From an uncultured bacterium (GTDB taxonomy: Bacteria > Nitrospirota > Thermodesulfovibrionia > Thermodesulfovibrionales > Thermodesulfovibrionaceae): a stretch of DNA of 61,615 nt. This document shows positions 49,529-57,118 of the stretch, piece by piece. The DNA lies in the NCBI GenBank assembly GCA_937924475.1, contig CALDSV010000028.1, forward strand, positions 1 through 61,615, written 5' to 3'. Position numbers and translations under genes: made by a program. The notes beneath the pieces are model-generated. The model was not told where the DNA came from. It did not search any database and saw nothing but the letters and a program-made list of their open reading frames with translations. Numbering within the stretch: the first letter of the stretch is position 1; each line of letters opens with the position of its first letter.

Positions 49529-52500
49529 CTAAATTGTTCTGGAAGGTGTAATTGTTTGTTCCACATTTGTTTCTTTGGCTTGTTCCACGTTTGTTTCTTT
49601 GGTTTGTTCTAACTGCCGTAATTGCTTTTCTACCTTTTCAATAGCCTCAAACATTTTTTTTGCGTCTTTTATGTTTTGTCTTTTCTCTACCTTCCGCTGC
49701 AATTTTTCTATATTTTTTGCCGTGTTTTTCATACCATTTTTCCTAAGGTTTTCAATTAGTTTCTGTAAGTCTTCCTTTTTGACCGTCTTTATTTTAGTGC
49801 CTCCTGATGGTGTAAGTCTCCCAAAAAGTCCCCTCTTCATTTCCCCCTGAATGAGAGAGATATTATGCGGGGTAACTCTTACGGTAGTCACTGTATAGGT
49901 TCTAACCGTTAAGGGCTTCTTTATGATTTCTGTTTTTGATTTTGCGTTTCCTTTTATTGAATATTCGGTCTTTTGTGTGACAACTTTGTCCCTGAGAATG
50001 CCTTTTTTAACGTATGTTTTTCGATCAAAACTCCCCTGCCCAAGTCCAAGTTTGGAAAGGTCCAAGCCCCACTGGAACTTAACCCCTTGAGAGCGTGTTT
50101 CTGTCATAATGATTTCATTTTTTCCTTTTTGGGCGTCATCCAAGACTGTATGGTGAATTATGCTTTGTTGTGATTGGAGTTGTTGTGATTGTGATTGCAA
50201 TGATTGCTGCAATGATTGCTGTAATGATTGCTGTTGTTGTTGCTGTTGCTGTTGTTGCTGTTGCTGTGACTGTTGTTGCTGTTGTTGTGATTGCTGTTGC
50301 TGTTCTTGTGATTGCTGTTGTAACTGTTGTTGTTGTTGCTGTTGTAATTGTTGTTGTAATAGCTGTGATTGTTGTAGCAACTGCGATAAATCCACATTGT
50401 AATCCAAGGATGAGGTCTTTAGTATTTCTTCTTGCGCTTTTTCGATAAACTGTTTCTTGTCCGTCGTGTAGATTTTTATGTTTTCCCTCCCTCGCGTGAG
50501 GGCTACATAGACCTCGTTAAACGACGCCTTTTCAGGATCGGCGTAGTATATCACATTTTGAGCCGTGGCCCCCTGCGATTTATAAGCGGTTATGGCGTAG
50601 CCGAGATCAAAATAACTGTATTGTTCCGGGTCGATATCTACTAGTCTCTCATCCACTTTGAAAGTGATTGAGTGTTGCGTTATACTTACTATTTCGCCTA
50701 TCTGGCCGTTCCTGACCCCTATTTTTTTGTCATTTTTTAAGAAAATTACTTTGTCGCCTTGGTAAAACTTTTGTTCCCTTTCCTTAAATGCTGTAAAGTT
50801 TCTTCCATATTCAACCAGGCTGATTTCTTTCTGAGTTTCATCTTTCTTTCTCACGGTTATGGTATGGTTCTTGGTATCCCCGTGTACCACCCGTACCTCT
50901 TCTCCTAGTCTAAAACCTGGCATTGGCGCGGTACAAATGAGGATATCTCCCCATTTAAAATTATGCGCAAACATTTTATCAGTGGCGGACAAGTTTTTGG
51001 GCACCCTAATATTATATGTGTACATCCTTGGGGACTTATTTTTGTTTCCGTGTTTTTTCGCTTGAATTGTGGTGTTTATCCAACCGCGGATGTTGTTTGT
51101 GGGTACTACTATCAACGTTTGGTCAGGGTTTTTCATATATTCCTTTACAATGGCTTTCACTGCGCTGTCTTGGCTTGCTTGATAAATGAGCCCGCTAATC
51201 CTCCTTAATGCCTCTTCCATATTTTTTTGACTTGCCGCCGTGGTTGCCTTAAGGTAGCCCAGATTTTTTTGTCTTTTTATAGTTGTAAGTTTTGCTGTTG
51301 TCACTCCTGCTTTTTGCATATCTGCAAAAATCCTTCCTGCCTCAATAGATTGGAACTGCTTGACGTCTCCGATCATCACTATTTTTGCACTCGGGTTAAG
51401 GGCATTTATTCTTTTTAATACTTCATACATTTTCAAACTTCCTACCATACCTGCCTCATCAATTATGTACACATCTGCCTTTTCATCAGTTTTTTCATTG
51501 GTTTTTATATCAGTTTTTTCATTGGTTTTTTCATTAGTTTTTACCTTTGTATTTGCTTGACGTAAAAAAGAGTCTATAGTTTCTGCTTGCCTCGTCGCTA
51601 CTACAAGTTCCTGTGCTGCTTTTCCTGTTGGCGCGAGCCCATACACTGTTTTCCCCATAGCTTGACAAGCTTGTCTGACCACCTGCATCACGGTTGTCTT
51701 TCCTGTGCCTGCGTCCCCTTGTACTAATACAAGTCGGTCCGAGGAAGAGAGTATCGTGTGTGCTACCTCTTTTTGGTCCTCACTTAACTGGTATCCCTTT
51801 AGTGCCTCAAAGTTCTTTATAACTTCTTCTATTTTTTCCTTCTCCATTATTGGTGTGAGTTTCCCTTGGCCTTGCTTCGCAAAAGCAACAATTTCTCTCT
51901 CCTTCGCCGCTACTTCTCGGGTTGTGTAATATTTTGTCCACTGGTCTTTTGCTAGATATATAATTTCCTTTTCGAGCATCAAGCTTTGTAGTGCCTTTTG
52001 CACGTCGTCTATATTATAACGCCCTATTGAAAGTTTTAATGCCTCGCGGAGTAACTCTTCCTTTGTAAAAACTGACTCTTGGGTTGTAATGTTTTGTGCT
52101 GCAATTTTGATTGCATCTTCTGCTTTTACTATGAGGGTTTCTTGTTGATTTTGTTGATTTTGTTGCAAAAGAGAGTCGACCGTTAAAAAAAAATTTTTTT
52201 CAATCTCTCTGTTCCACTTTCGTCTGATTGCCTCAATATCTATGTTCTTTTCCTTGGTTTTTCTACTGGAAAGCGTGGCGTACTCACGTATTTTTGATTC
52301 ATTAGCACGGATATAGCTTTCCCGTATTTCCTGTGCTTTTCGTGCAATTTCTTCTGATCTACTGGAAAAATAATGCATTACTTCTGTTGGAACCCCCAGA
52401 ACCTCAAATAATCCTTTATGATCATATACCACCCTAAACCCTTTCTCAACCAAAGCTTTTGCGAGCTCATTTCTGTAGACTTGACCCAAGAAAAGTTTAT

Positions 52501-53014
52501 TTTCCAATATTTTTTCATTGCTTATGCTTCTCCACTCGCCGTCATACCTGGTCTTGTTCACAAAAAAAGCGTGTGTGTGGATCTGGGGGTCAAGGTTTCT
52601 TGATGTATAGTGTAAAAATTTTGCGACTATTGCATTGCCTGTTTTAACAGTCTCTCTCACATTGTTTTTTTGGATCCTTGTTGCCATAAAGTTTTTTTCT
52701 ACATATTCCAGTACTTGGTCTACTGCCCGTTGATGCACTGCGAGGATCTCGTCTCTAAACCTTCCATTGTCCATTTCTGCAAGCACGCTTACGGATTTTG
52801 GCGCCGAGAACGTAAGATCTAACCCTGCGCGGGTATATCCTTGTTCTTTTAGTCCTTCAAGAAGTTTTTGGAAGTCTTCGTGTTTTACCTCGCCGGTCAT
52901 ACCTAGTTCTTCGGCACCTATTCCATACCATACACCTGGGTCCGAAGTATAATAGCTATCACGCTGGAAGTAAGAAGCCGCCTGGTTTATGTGAATGTTC
53001 GCGATGCTAAGCAC
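49529..53014 (-). CDS. MobF relaxase-helicase (TrwC/TraI type) with poly-Q tract
   Basis: 1161 residues from a GTG behind AGGAG. Residues 1-300 are the relaxase: RAGLDLTFSAPKSVSVLAEM and the metal site DPQIHTHAFFVN. Residues about 395-850 are the helicase: Walker A GDAGTGKTTV near 433, IIDEAGMVGS near 520, GDVKQFQSIEAG and TAYKSQGATAQN near 813. Between Walker A and B lies an insert of repeated KTNEKTD. Residues about 872-951 are almost pure Gln with a few Leu and Ser. The C-terminus repeats ETNVEQAK. It nicks oriT and unwinds the transferred strand. A homologous pair with the coupling protein at 46711. Confidence 0.93.
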   Translation of the reverse strand: MLSIANIHINQAASYFQRDSYYTSDPGVWYGIGAEELGMTGEVKHEDFQKLLEGLKEQGYTRAGLDLTFSAPKSVSVLAEMDNGRFRDEILAVHQRAVDQVLEYVEKNFMATRIQKNNVRETVKTGNAIVAKFLHYTSRNLDPQIHTHAFFVNKTRYDGEWRSISNEKILENKLFLGQVYRNELAKALVEKGFRVVYDHKGLFEVLGVPTEVMHYFSSRSEEIARKAQEIRESYIRANESKIREYATLSSRKTKEKNIDIEAIRRKWNREIEKNFFLTVDSLLQQNQQNQQETLIVKAEDAIKIAAQNITTQESVFTKEELLREALKLSIGRYNIDDVQKALQSLMLEKEIIYLAKDQWTKYYTTREVAAKEREIVAFAKQGQGKLTPIMEKEKIEEVIKNFEALKGYQLSEDQKEVAHTILSSSDRLVLVQGDAGTGKTTVMQVVRQACQAMGKTVYGLAPTGKAAQELVVATRQAETIDSFLRQANTKVKTNEKTNEKTDIKTNEKTDEKADVYIIDEAGMVGSLKMYEVLKRINALNPSAKIVMIGDVKQFQSIEAGRIFADMQKAGVTTAKLTTIKRQKNLGYLKATTAASQKNMEEALRRISGLIYQASQDSAVKAIVKEYMKNPDQTLIVVPTNNIRGWINTTIQAKKHGNKNKSPRMYTYNIRVPKNLSATDKMFAHNFKWGDILICTAPMPGFRLGEEVRVVHGDTKNHTITVRKKDETQKEISLVEYGRNFTAFKEREQKFYQGDKVIFLKNDKKIGVRNGQIGEIVSITQHSITFKVDERLVDIDPEQYSYFDLGYAITAYKSQGATAQNVIYYADPEKASFNEVYVALTRGRENIKIYTTDKKQFIEKAQEEILKTSSLDYNVDLSQLLQQSQLLQQQLQQQQQQQLQQQSQEQQQQSQQQQQQSQQQQQQQQQQQQQSLQQSLQQSLQSQSQQLQSQQSIIHHTVLDDAQKGKNEIIMTETRSQGVKFQWGLDLSKLGLGQGSFDRKTYVKKGILRDKVVTQKTEYSIKGNAKSKTEIIKKPLTVRTYTVTTVRVTPHNISLIQGEMKRGLFGRLTPSGGTKIKTVKKEDLQKLIENLRKNGMKNTAKNIEKLQRKVEKRQNIKDAKKMFEAIEKVEKQLRQLEQTKETNVEQAKETNVEQTITPSRTI
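50175..50400 (-). repeat. CAA/CAG trinucleotide tract encoding poly-Gln
   Basis: The plus strand shows long runs of TTG/CTG triplets; on the coding strand these are CAA and CAG codons with occasional Leu and Ser codons. Mixed codons indicate an old, stable tract that has been selected at protein level, while adjacent perfect blocks suggest ongoing slippage. Confidence 0.85.
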
Positions 53015-53244
53015 TATACTCCTAGCTTATCTCTGATGTAATATAATTTCTCAAACAGGTTGTTCAACTCACACCTGATGAACTCCAGATCTCTCTCGAT
53101 GCGAGTGAAATGCATTGCGAACTCTTCGCAGCTGTCGTATAAAAGATCAATTTGGAACTCTATTCTAGATATGAGTTCTTTCCTTATGTTTTCCATTATT
53201 TCCTCTTTAATTTTTTGCATTTCCAATATTTTTTCTTCGATCAT
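53014..53244 (-). CDS. small coiled-coil protein before the relaxase
   Basis: A 76-residue protein, all helical and charged (EEKILEMQKIKEEIMENIRKELISRIEFQIDLLYDSCEEFAMHFTRIERDLEFIRCEL). Its stop overlaps the GTG of the relaxase (TAGTG) and its ATG overlaps the stop of the 23-residue ORF. It probably binds the relaxase or DNA as an accessory factor. Family unknown. Confidence 0.65.
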   Translation of the reverse strand: MIEEKILEMQKIKEEIMENIRKELISRIEFQIDLLYDSCEEFAMHFTRIERDLEFIRCELNNLFEKLYYIRDKLGV

Positions 53245-53312
53245 CTTGCACCTCCTATTGCTATAAAGAATAAGAAAAGCATTGAACCCAGTAAAAACAT
53301 GCTTTCAAACAT
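53241..53312 (-). CDS. 23-residue hydrophobic peptide
   Basis: ATG at 53312 behind a perfect AAAGGAGGT site, reading MFESMFLLGSMLFLFFIAIG and then GAR, stop. The ATGA overlap with the next ATG shows that translation of both is coupled. One transmembrane helix. It may be a leader peptide or a tiny membrane component of the relaxase operon. Confidence 0.6.
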   Translation of the reverse strand: MFESMFLLGSMLFLFFIAIGGAR

Positions 53313-53341
53313 TTTTATACCTCCTTTTTTAGTTTTATTCT

Positions 53342-53357
53342 CTATATATAATGCAAC
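53342..53357 (-). promoter_or_regulatory. GTTGCATTAT motif, copy 4
   Basis: Reverse strand GTTGCATTATATATAG, about 30 bp before the first ATG of the relaxase operon. Matches the mirrored copies at 44511 and 44643 and the copy at 48935 in the GTTGCATTAT core followed by a TATATA run. Confidence 0.6.
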
Positions 53358-53410
53358 AATCGCAACAACAAAAAATCAAAAAAAAGTATGAACAAATCAA
53401 AAAAAAGGTA

Positions 53411-53706
53411 TTGACAATTTTTTTAGAAAAATGTACCATACGTATATAGATAGTTATTTCTCTCACGGCTTTGCCGTGTCTATTTTTTTAGCCTATTATG
53501 ATGGGCTAAAGAGGATTAAGCCGCAATTTTCCTCCTTTTTTTTCCCAGGGACTCTCCCTGGATAGGGGAGTTTTTCATTTTTTTCGGGCATACATAGCTG
53601 GCGGTCTTCCCGACTGATTCTCCATGCTTTTTCTCCTATGGGACCACGCAGGACAGACACATAGTGGCTGTCTTGCGTGGAAAAATACCCACATAGGGGG
53701 CAAAGA
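53411..53706 (+). promoter_or_regulatory. promoter and long structured leader of the replication operon
   Basis: A promoter TTGACA (53411) and TACCAT with a 17-bp spacer starts a 260-base leader. It holds CACGGC-TTT-GCCGTG with a T-tract (53464-53490), an intrinsic terminator. TTTAGCC...GGCTAAA (53487-53510) would capture that T-tract. CCAGGGA-CTC-TCCCTGG (53544-53560) is exclusive with ACTCTCCC...GGGGAGT plus T-tract, a terminator/antiterminator pair. A 13-bp imperfect stem lies at 53644-53680. CCTATGGG (about 53636-53643) can pair with CCC-AC-ATAGG at the ribosome site of the next gene. This is a strong candidate for attenuation or antisense copy-number control. Confidence 0.65.
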
Positions 53707-54141
53707 ATGAAGCAAAAAGCCCAAAAAATCAATGAGTTTTTTCACACCAACTACGCGCGTCTGCGTGCAATCTGCCAGTCAAGGTGGAACGGCAAAGGAG
53801 AGGATGTGTTACACGAGGTTTACGTCTGCATGATGGAGCGAAATATACGATGCCTTGACGAAAAGTACATCTGGAAGACCTTCCATATTTTCGCGAAGGA
53901 AATTGCCGCAAGGAAATATCCAGAAATCATGCCGTACGGGGAAGACATGACATACGAGGAATGCAGAACCAGCCGAGATCGCAGAAAAACAAGAGAAAGG
54001 ATAGCCAAACACATATACACAGTGTGTGATGAAGATGGGGAGCAAGATCAGGAAAAGAAAAAAATACATAAGCACATAGCCAAACTGGTAGAGCAACACA
54101 AAAAATCCCAAATGTGCCTATTCCTAGTGGGGGTGGAGTGA
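53707..54141 (+). CDS. sigma-70 region-2-like protein
   Basis: About 144 residues from the ATG at 53707 behind AGGGGG. Residues 8-75 (INEFFHTNYARLRAICQSRWNGKGEDVLHEVYVCMMERN, YIWKTFHIFAKEIAARKYPE) follow the pattern of sigma region 2: helix, acidic DVLHEVYVCM, then IW...FAKEIAAR. No region 4 follows; the rest is a charged tail. The stop overlaps the primase start. It could be a minimal sigma factor, an anti-sigma decoy or another nucleic-acid binder. It heads the replication operon. Confidence 0.5.
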   Translation: MKQKAQKINEFFHTNYARLRAICQSRWNGKGEDVLHEVYVCMMERNIRCLDEKYIWKTFHIFAKEIAARKYPEIMPYGEDMTYEECRTSRDRRKTRERIAKHIYTVCDEDGEQDQEKKKIHKHIAKLVEQHKKSQMCLFLVGVE

Positions 54142-55877
54142 TGAAAATTGAGGCAATCCCTGAAATCCTAAAACAAAAGAAGCAATGGTGCTACTGGAAA
54201 GGCATAGATGGAAAAAAAATACCATGCAACGAATATGGAAAACCAATAGATATAACAAATCAAGAGAACTTGCTAAGTTTTGAAGTCATACAGAATGATA
54301 TACATAATGGAAAATACGATGGAATAGGCTTTGTTTTGACAGAAGCTGATGGTATTGTAGCAATTGATCTCGACAATTGCTTAGATGGAGAGATAAGCGA
54401 GTATGCGCAATATATCGTGGAATACATGCAGTCATACACCGAGATATCCCCATCTGGGAAAGGATTACATATTCTTCTAATCACCAAAGATAAGTCACAA
54501 TACCAGAACATTAAGAAGAATGGGATTGAAATATACTTTTGGAAAAGATTTATTACCGTCACAGCGAAAACATATCAAAATTATAACACCATTCACGATA
54601 GAACAGAACAGTTGCGTCATCTTATATCTGCAACCACTACACATGTTTTGCCACAGCAAATATGTCCACAAATAAGTCCAGAAGATATGCAAATAATAAG
54701 GCAAAGCATGCATGAAAACCCCAAGATGAAAGACATTTGGGAAGGAAAGTGGAATATGTATTATGCCTCGCATAGTGAAGCTGACCTTGCCTTATGCGCC
54801 TACCTTGCCCGCATTTTCCGAGGTAATGTAAACAAAATAGATGCAGCATTCCGTGCATCAATGTTGTACCGATATAAATGGGACGAAAAAAGAGGAAACG
54901 TAACATATGGGGAACTAACAATACAAAAAGCAATACAAAATATGCATAATATACAAAGCATACAAAGCATACAGAACAATATAGAAAATGATTCAAATAA
55001 AGATGAGATTGCCAAGCTTGCAGAGCACATACACATTACATGCAAAATAGATCTTTTTAGCCTCCCAAAAGAGAGAGAGTGGATCATATATCCTTTTATA
55101 CCGCGGGACTGCATTACACTTCTTGCGGGATATGGTGGAACGGGTAAGACAATGATATCACTATACATGATATTATGCGCACTACTCGGGAAACCAATAC
55201 ACAAGCAGTGCCAAACAAAGAAAATAGAAAGCGCAGTCATTGTTTCAGCAGAGGACGACATACACGAGATACACTCACGGTTGTTTAGAATTTCGCGCTA
55301 TATGATAGATACGAAAAAATGCACTATTGAAGAAATACAAGAGGTACAGAAAAAAATAATAATCATCACAAACGACTTTCAAGGATATGACTTCCTGATA
55401 AAGTCCAATAGGTATGATGTGGAAGCAAGTTCACTATACCATGCAATTAAGAGAATTGTTACAAGAGATACAATAGTATACATTGATGCTCTAACGTCCT
55501 GTATAAGCATCGAGTTCAACAATGCCATGCAAGTACAGAAGGCATTACAGATATTGCATAATCTAGGTTGCACGGTATTTATGAGCCATCATCTCAACAA
55601 AGCGTTTGAGACTGACATAGAAAAAATGCAAAATTACATCTTAGGATCTTCAAGCATCACCAACAGAGCAAGACAGGCTATAATTTTGTACCGAAATGTA
55701 ATGACAATAGCAAAATCGAACTACACTAGAAAAAAAGCAATACAAATATCTTATGACCCTCAATACAACATCATGCTCCCTACACAACAAGACATCATTG
55801 ATTTCCAAGACTTTAGCGCACTTTTTGAGGCAAAAACCATGAAGAGAAGGAGGGAGTATACATATGATCCATTCTGA
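54141..55877 (+). CDS. prim-pol / RepA-type helicase fusion
   Basis: About 578 residues. Residues 1-165 are an archaeo-eukaryotic primase/polymerase domain of the NrS-1 or plasmid type: DGIGFVLTEADGIVAIDLDNC with the DxD metal site, ISPSGKGLHIL, and IEIYFWKRFITVTAKTY. About 215-275 form a PriCT-like linker (DLALCAYLARIFRG, YRYKWDEKRGNVTYGELTIQKAI). From about 320 there is a RecA-fold hexameric helicase: GYGGTGKTMISLYM, VIVSAEDDIHEIHSR, DTIVYIDALTS and VFMSHHLNKAFE. It combines the primase and helicase roles that IncQ plasmids divide between RepB and RepA. Confidence 0.85.
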   Translation: MKIEAIPEILKQKKQWCYWKGIDGKKIPCNEYGKPIDITNQENLLSFEVIQNDIHNGKYDGIGFVLTEADGIVAIDLDNCLDGEISEYAQYIVEYMQSYTEISPSGKGLHILLITKDKSQYQNIKKNGIEIYFWKRFITVTAKTYQNYNTIHDRTEQLRHLISATTTHVLPQQICPQISPEDMQIIRQSMHENPKMKDIWEGKWNMYYASHSEADLALCAYLARIFRGNVNKIDAAFRASMLYRYKWDEKRGNVTYGELTIQKAIQNMHNIQSIQSIQNNIENDSNKDEIAKLAEHIHITCKIDLFSLPKEREWIIYPFIPRDCITLLAGYGGTGKTMISLYMILCALLGKPIHKQCQTKKIESAVIVSAEDDIHEIHSRLFRISRYMIDTKKCTIEEIQEVQKKIIIITNDFQGYDFLIKSNRYDVEASSLYHAIKRIVTRDTIVYIDALTSCISIEFNNAMQVQKALQILHNLGCTVFMSHHLNKAFETDIEKMQNYILGSSSITNRARQAIILYRNVMTIAKSNYTRKKAIQISYDPQYNIMLPTQQDIIDFQDFSALFEAKTMKRRREYTYDPF

Positions 55878-56607
55878 TAGTAAAAACAAAATAAATGGTA
55901 TAATCAATGTATATAGAAGAATAATAAAATACCCTTGCTGCGCTTTGCAACGCAAAAAAGGACCTATGATGCTAAAACATCACAGCAAAAATGGCACTGT
56001 AACAGTACAAGCCCCAGAATATGTTACAACTGAAGATTTTGAAAAGCTATACATTGTTTTAATGCTTGCGCAGCAAAAAAAGTGTAAGGTAGAGGAGACA
56101 GAATATACAATACACATAGAAACAAACATGAAAGATATTGCAGCAGTAATTAATAGTAACAACTATCCTTCCATCTTTGCATCTCTGGAACGCCTCGCAA
56201 AGATAACGGTGAAATATAACTTTTATAATGTGGTTGGTATATTACACGTTTTGGATTGCGTGGAGTGGAACAAACAAAATGGAAAGGTAAAAATTAACAT
56301 AAACAAAAACTTTTTTGATCTATGTCGCATGAAGTTTCTATCCCTAAACTGTATAACATATACAAAACTTTCACCAGCCGCAAGAAATATATATTGCTTT
56401 CTCATATCCAATTCTCAAAACACATATAACGAGGAAATACTTATAGAAAGGGGTGTGATCCAATGTACCAGGAGAGATAACGCTCGTAGACTTTTAAAGC
56501 AAGCTTTAGATGATCTTGTTCAAGCCAGAATCATACAATCATACAAAGTAAAAAAGTCAGAAAAAGGCTATATGTATAAAATTGTTCGTACAAATCCCCA
56601 GCGGTAG
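55864..56607 (+). CDS. replication initiator-like protein
   Basis: A 247-residue protein. The ATG at 55864 lies behind AAGGAGGG and overlaps the primase-helicase gene by 14 bp. The sequence shows two winged-helix-like parts (FEKLYIVLMLAQQKKCKV, DIAAVINSNNYPSIFASLERLAKITVKYNFYNVVGILHVLD, and TKLSPAARNIYCFLISNSQN...RDNARRLLKQALDDLVQARIIQSY), a layout shared by RepC/TrfA-type initiators. It probably binds the iterons at 49154 and loads the helicase. Assignment is by pattern and context. The last codons form the first arm of a hairpin. Confidence 0.65.
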   Translation: MIHSDSKNKINGIINVYRRIIKYPCCALQRKKGPMMLKHHSKNGTVTVQAPEYVTTEDFEKLYIVLMLAQQKKCKVEETEYTIHIETNMKDIAAVINSNNYPSIFASLERLAKITVKYNFYNVVGILHVLDCVEWNKQNGKVKININKNFFDLCRMKFLSLNCITYTKLSPAARNIYCFLISNSQNTYNEEILIERGVIQCTRRDNARRLLKQALDDLVQARIIQSYKVKKSEKGYMYKIVRTNPQR

Positions 56608-56655
56608 GAAAAATCCATCCCCAGCGGTAGGAAAATCCTACCACTGGGGATTTAT
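56592..56655 (+). terminator. terminator with duplicated arm after the initiator gene
   Basis: CCCCAGCGGTAGGA occurs twice (first copy contains the TAG stop), then TCCTACCACTGGGG, forming a 14-bp stem with one G-U pair and a short AAA loop, followed by ATTTATAAGTTATTGATTTTT. Either first-arm copy can pair with the last arm, so two alternative hairpins are possible. Confidence 0.75.
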
Positions 56656-57028
56656 AAGTTATTGATTTTTATAGTTTATTTGAACCTTAACAAAAAACGC
56701 ATAGTATATATATATAACACATAGAGTGTTATATATATAAAAAAACCGTGAAAAAAACTGTGTTTTGTGTGATTTTTTTTTATTATTACACACACACTAA
56801 CACAGTTTTTTTTTGTTTTTTTTTGCTATTATTATTATCACACACACAAAAAAAACCGTGTTTTTTGTATAAAAAAAATACATGAAAAGTTATTTAGTTT
56901 TCATGTAGAAAAAAAGTAGAAAATCATAAAAATAGAACCAAAACTGGTAAAAAAGAAAACAAACTACATGAAAATGGAGATTTTCATGTAGTAATATACT
57001 ATAAATGTGAGAAAAGGAGAGAAGGTCA
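56656..57028. other. repeat-rich control region before the R-M genes
   Basis: Contains TATATATATAACAC/GTGTTATATATATA (56708-56740), a nested stem AAAAACTGTGTT...AACACAGTTTTT (about 56752-56811) with inner GTGTG/CACAC, and two palindromes built from CTACATGAAAA: ACATGAAAA...TTTTCATGT (56880-56907) and ACTACATGAAAAT-GGAG-ATTTTCATGTAGT (about 56963-56992). The last lies 30-40 bp before the first coding frame and is a likely operator. Confidence 0.65.
56739..56758 (+). repeat. direct repeat framing the R-M cassette, left copy
   Basis: AAAAAAACCGTGAAAAAAAC, identical to 59203-59222. The 2.4 kb between the copies carry exactly the small peptide, methyltransferase and endonuclease genes. Low complexity reduces the weight, but the CCGTG core is shared. 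Confidence 0.5.
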
Positions 57029-57118
57029 ATGTCTAAATTGGGAAAGCTCTCAATTTTTATTTATTCTATTGGTTTAGTAATTGTCTTTCTTGAACCTGAT
57101 CTGGAGGGGATATTATGA
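57029..57118 (+). CDS. 29-residue membrane peptide before the methyltransferase
   Basis: An ATG behind AAAAGGAGAG starts a frame with hydrophobic core LSIFIYSIGLVIVFL and end EPDLEGIL. Its stop overlaps the methyltransferase start (ATGA). The DNA encoding its last codons (GGAGGGG) serves as the ribosome site for the methyltransferase. It is probably a leader peptide giving translational coupling; it may also be the head of a lost gene. Confidence 0.45.
   Translation: MSKLGKLSIFIYSIGLVIVFLEPDLEGIL

Noticed and set aside
50160-50402. Open frames full of Cys, Val/Ala or Asn/Ser on both strands
   Set aside because: They are shadows of the CAA/CAG repeat in the relaxase gene.
53014-53312. Toxin-antitoxin pair before the relaxase
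   Set aside because: One gene is a pure coiled coil and the other a 23-residue helix; neither shows toxin or antitoxin motifs.
53496-53732. 78-codon reverse-strand ORF across the leader of the replication operon
   Set aside because: No ribosome site or domain; the region is better explained by RNA hairpins. An antisense RNA there is possible, but not a protein.
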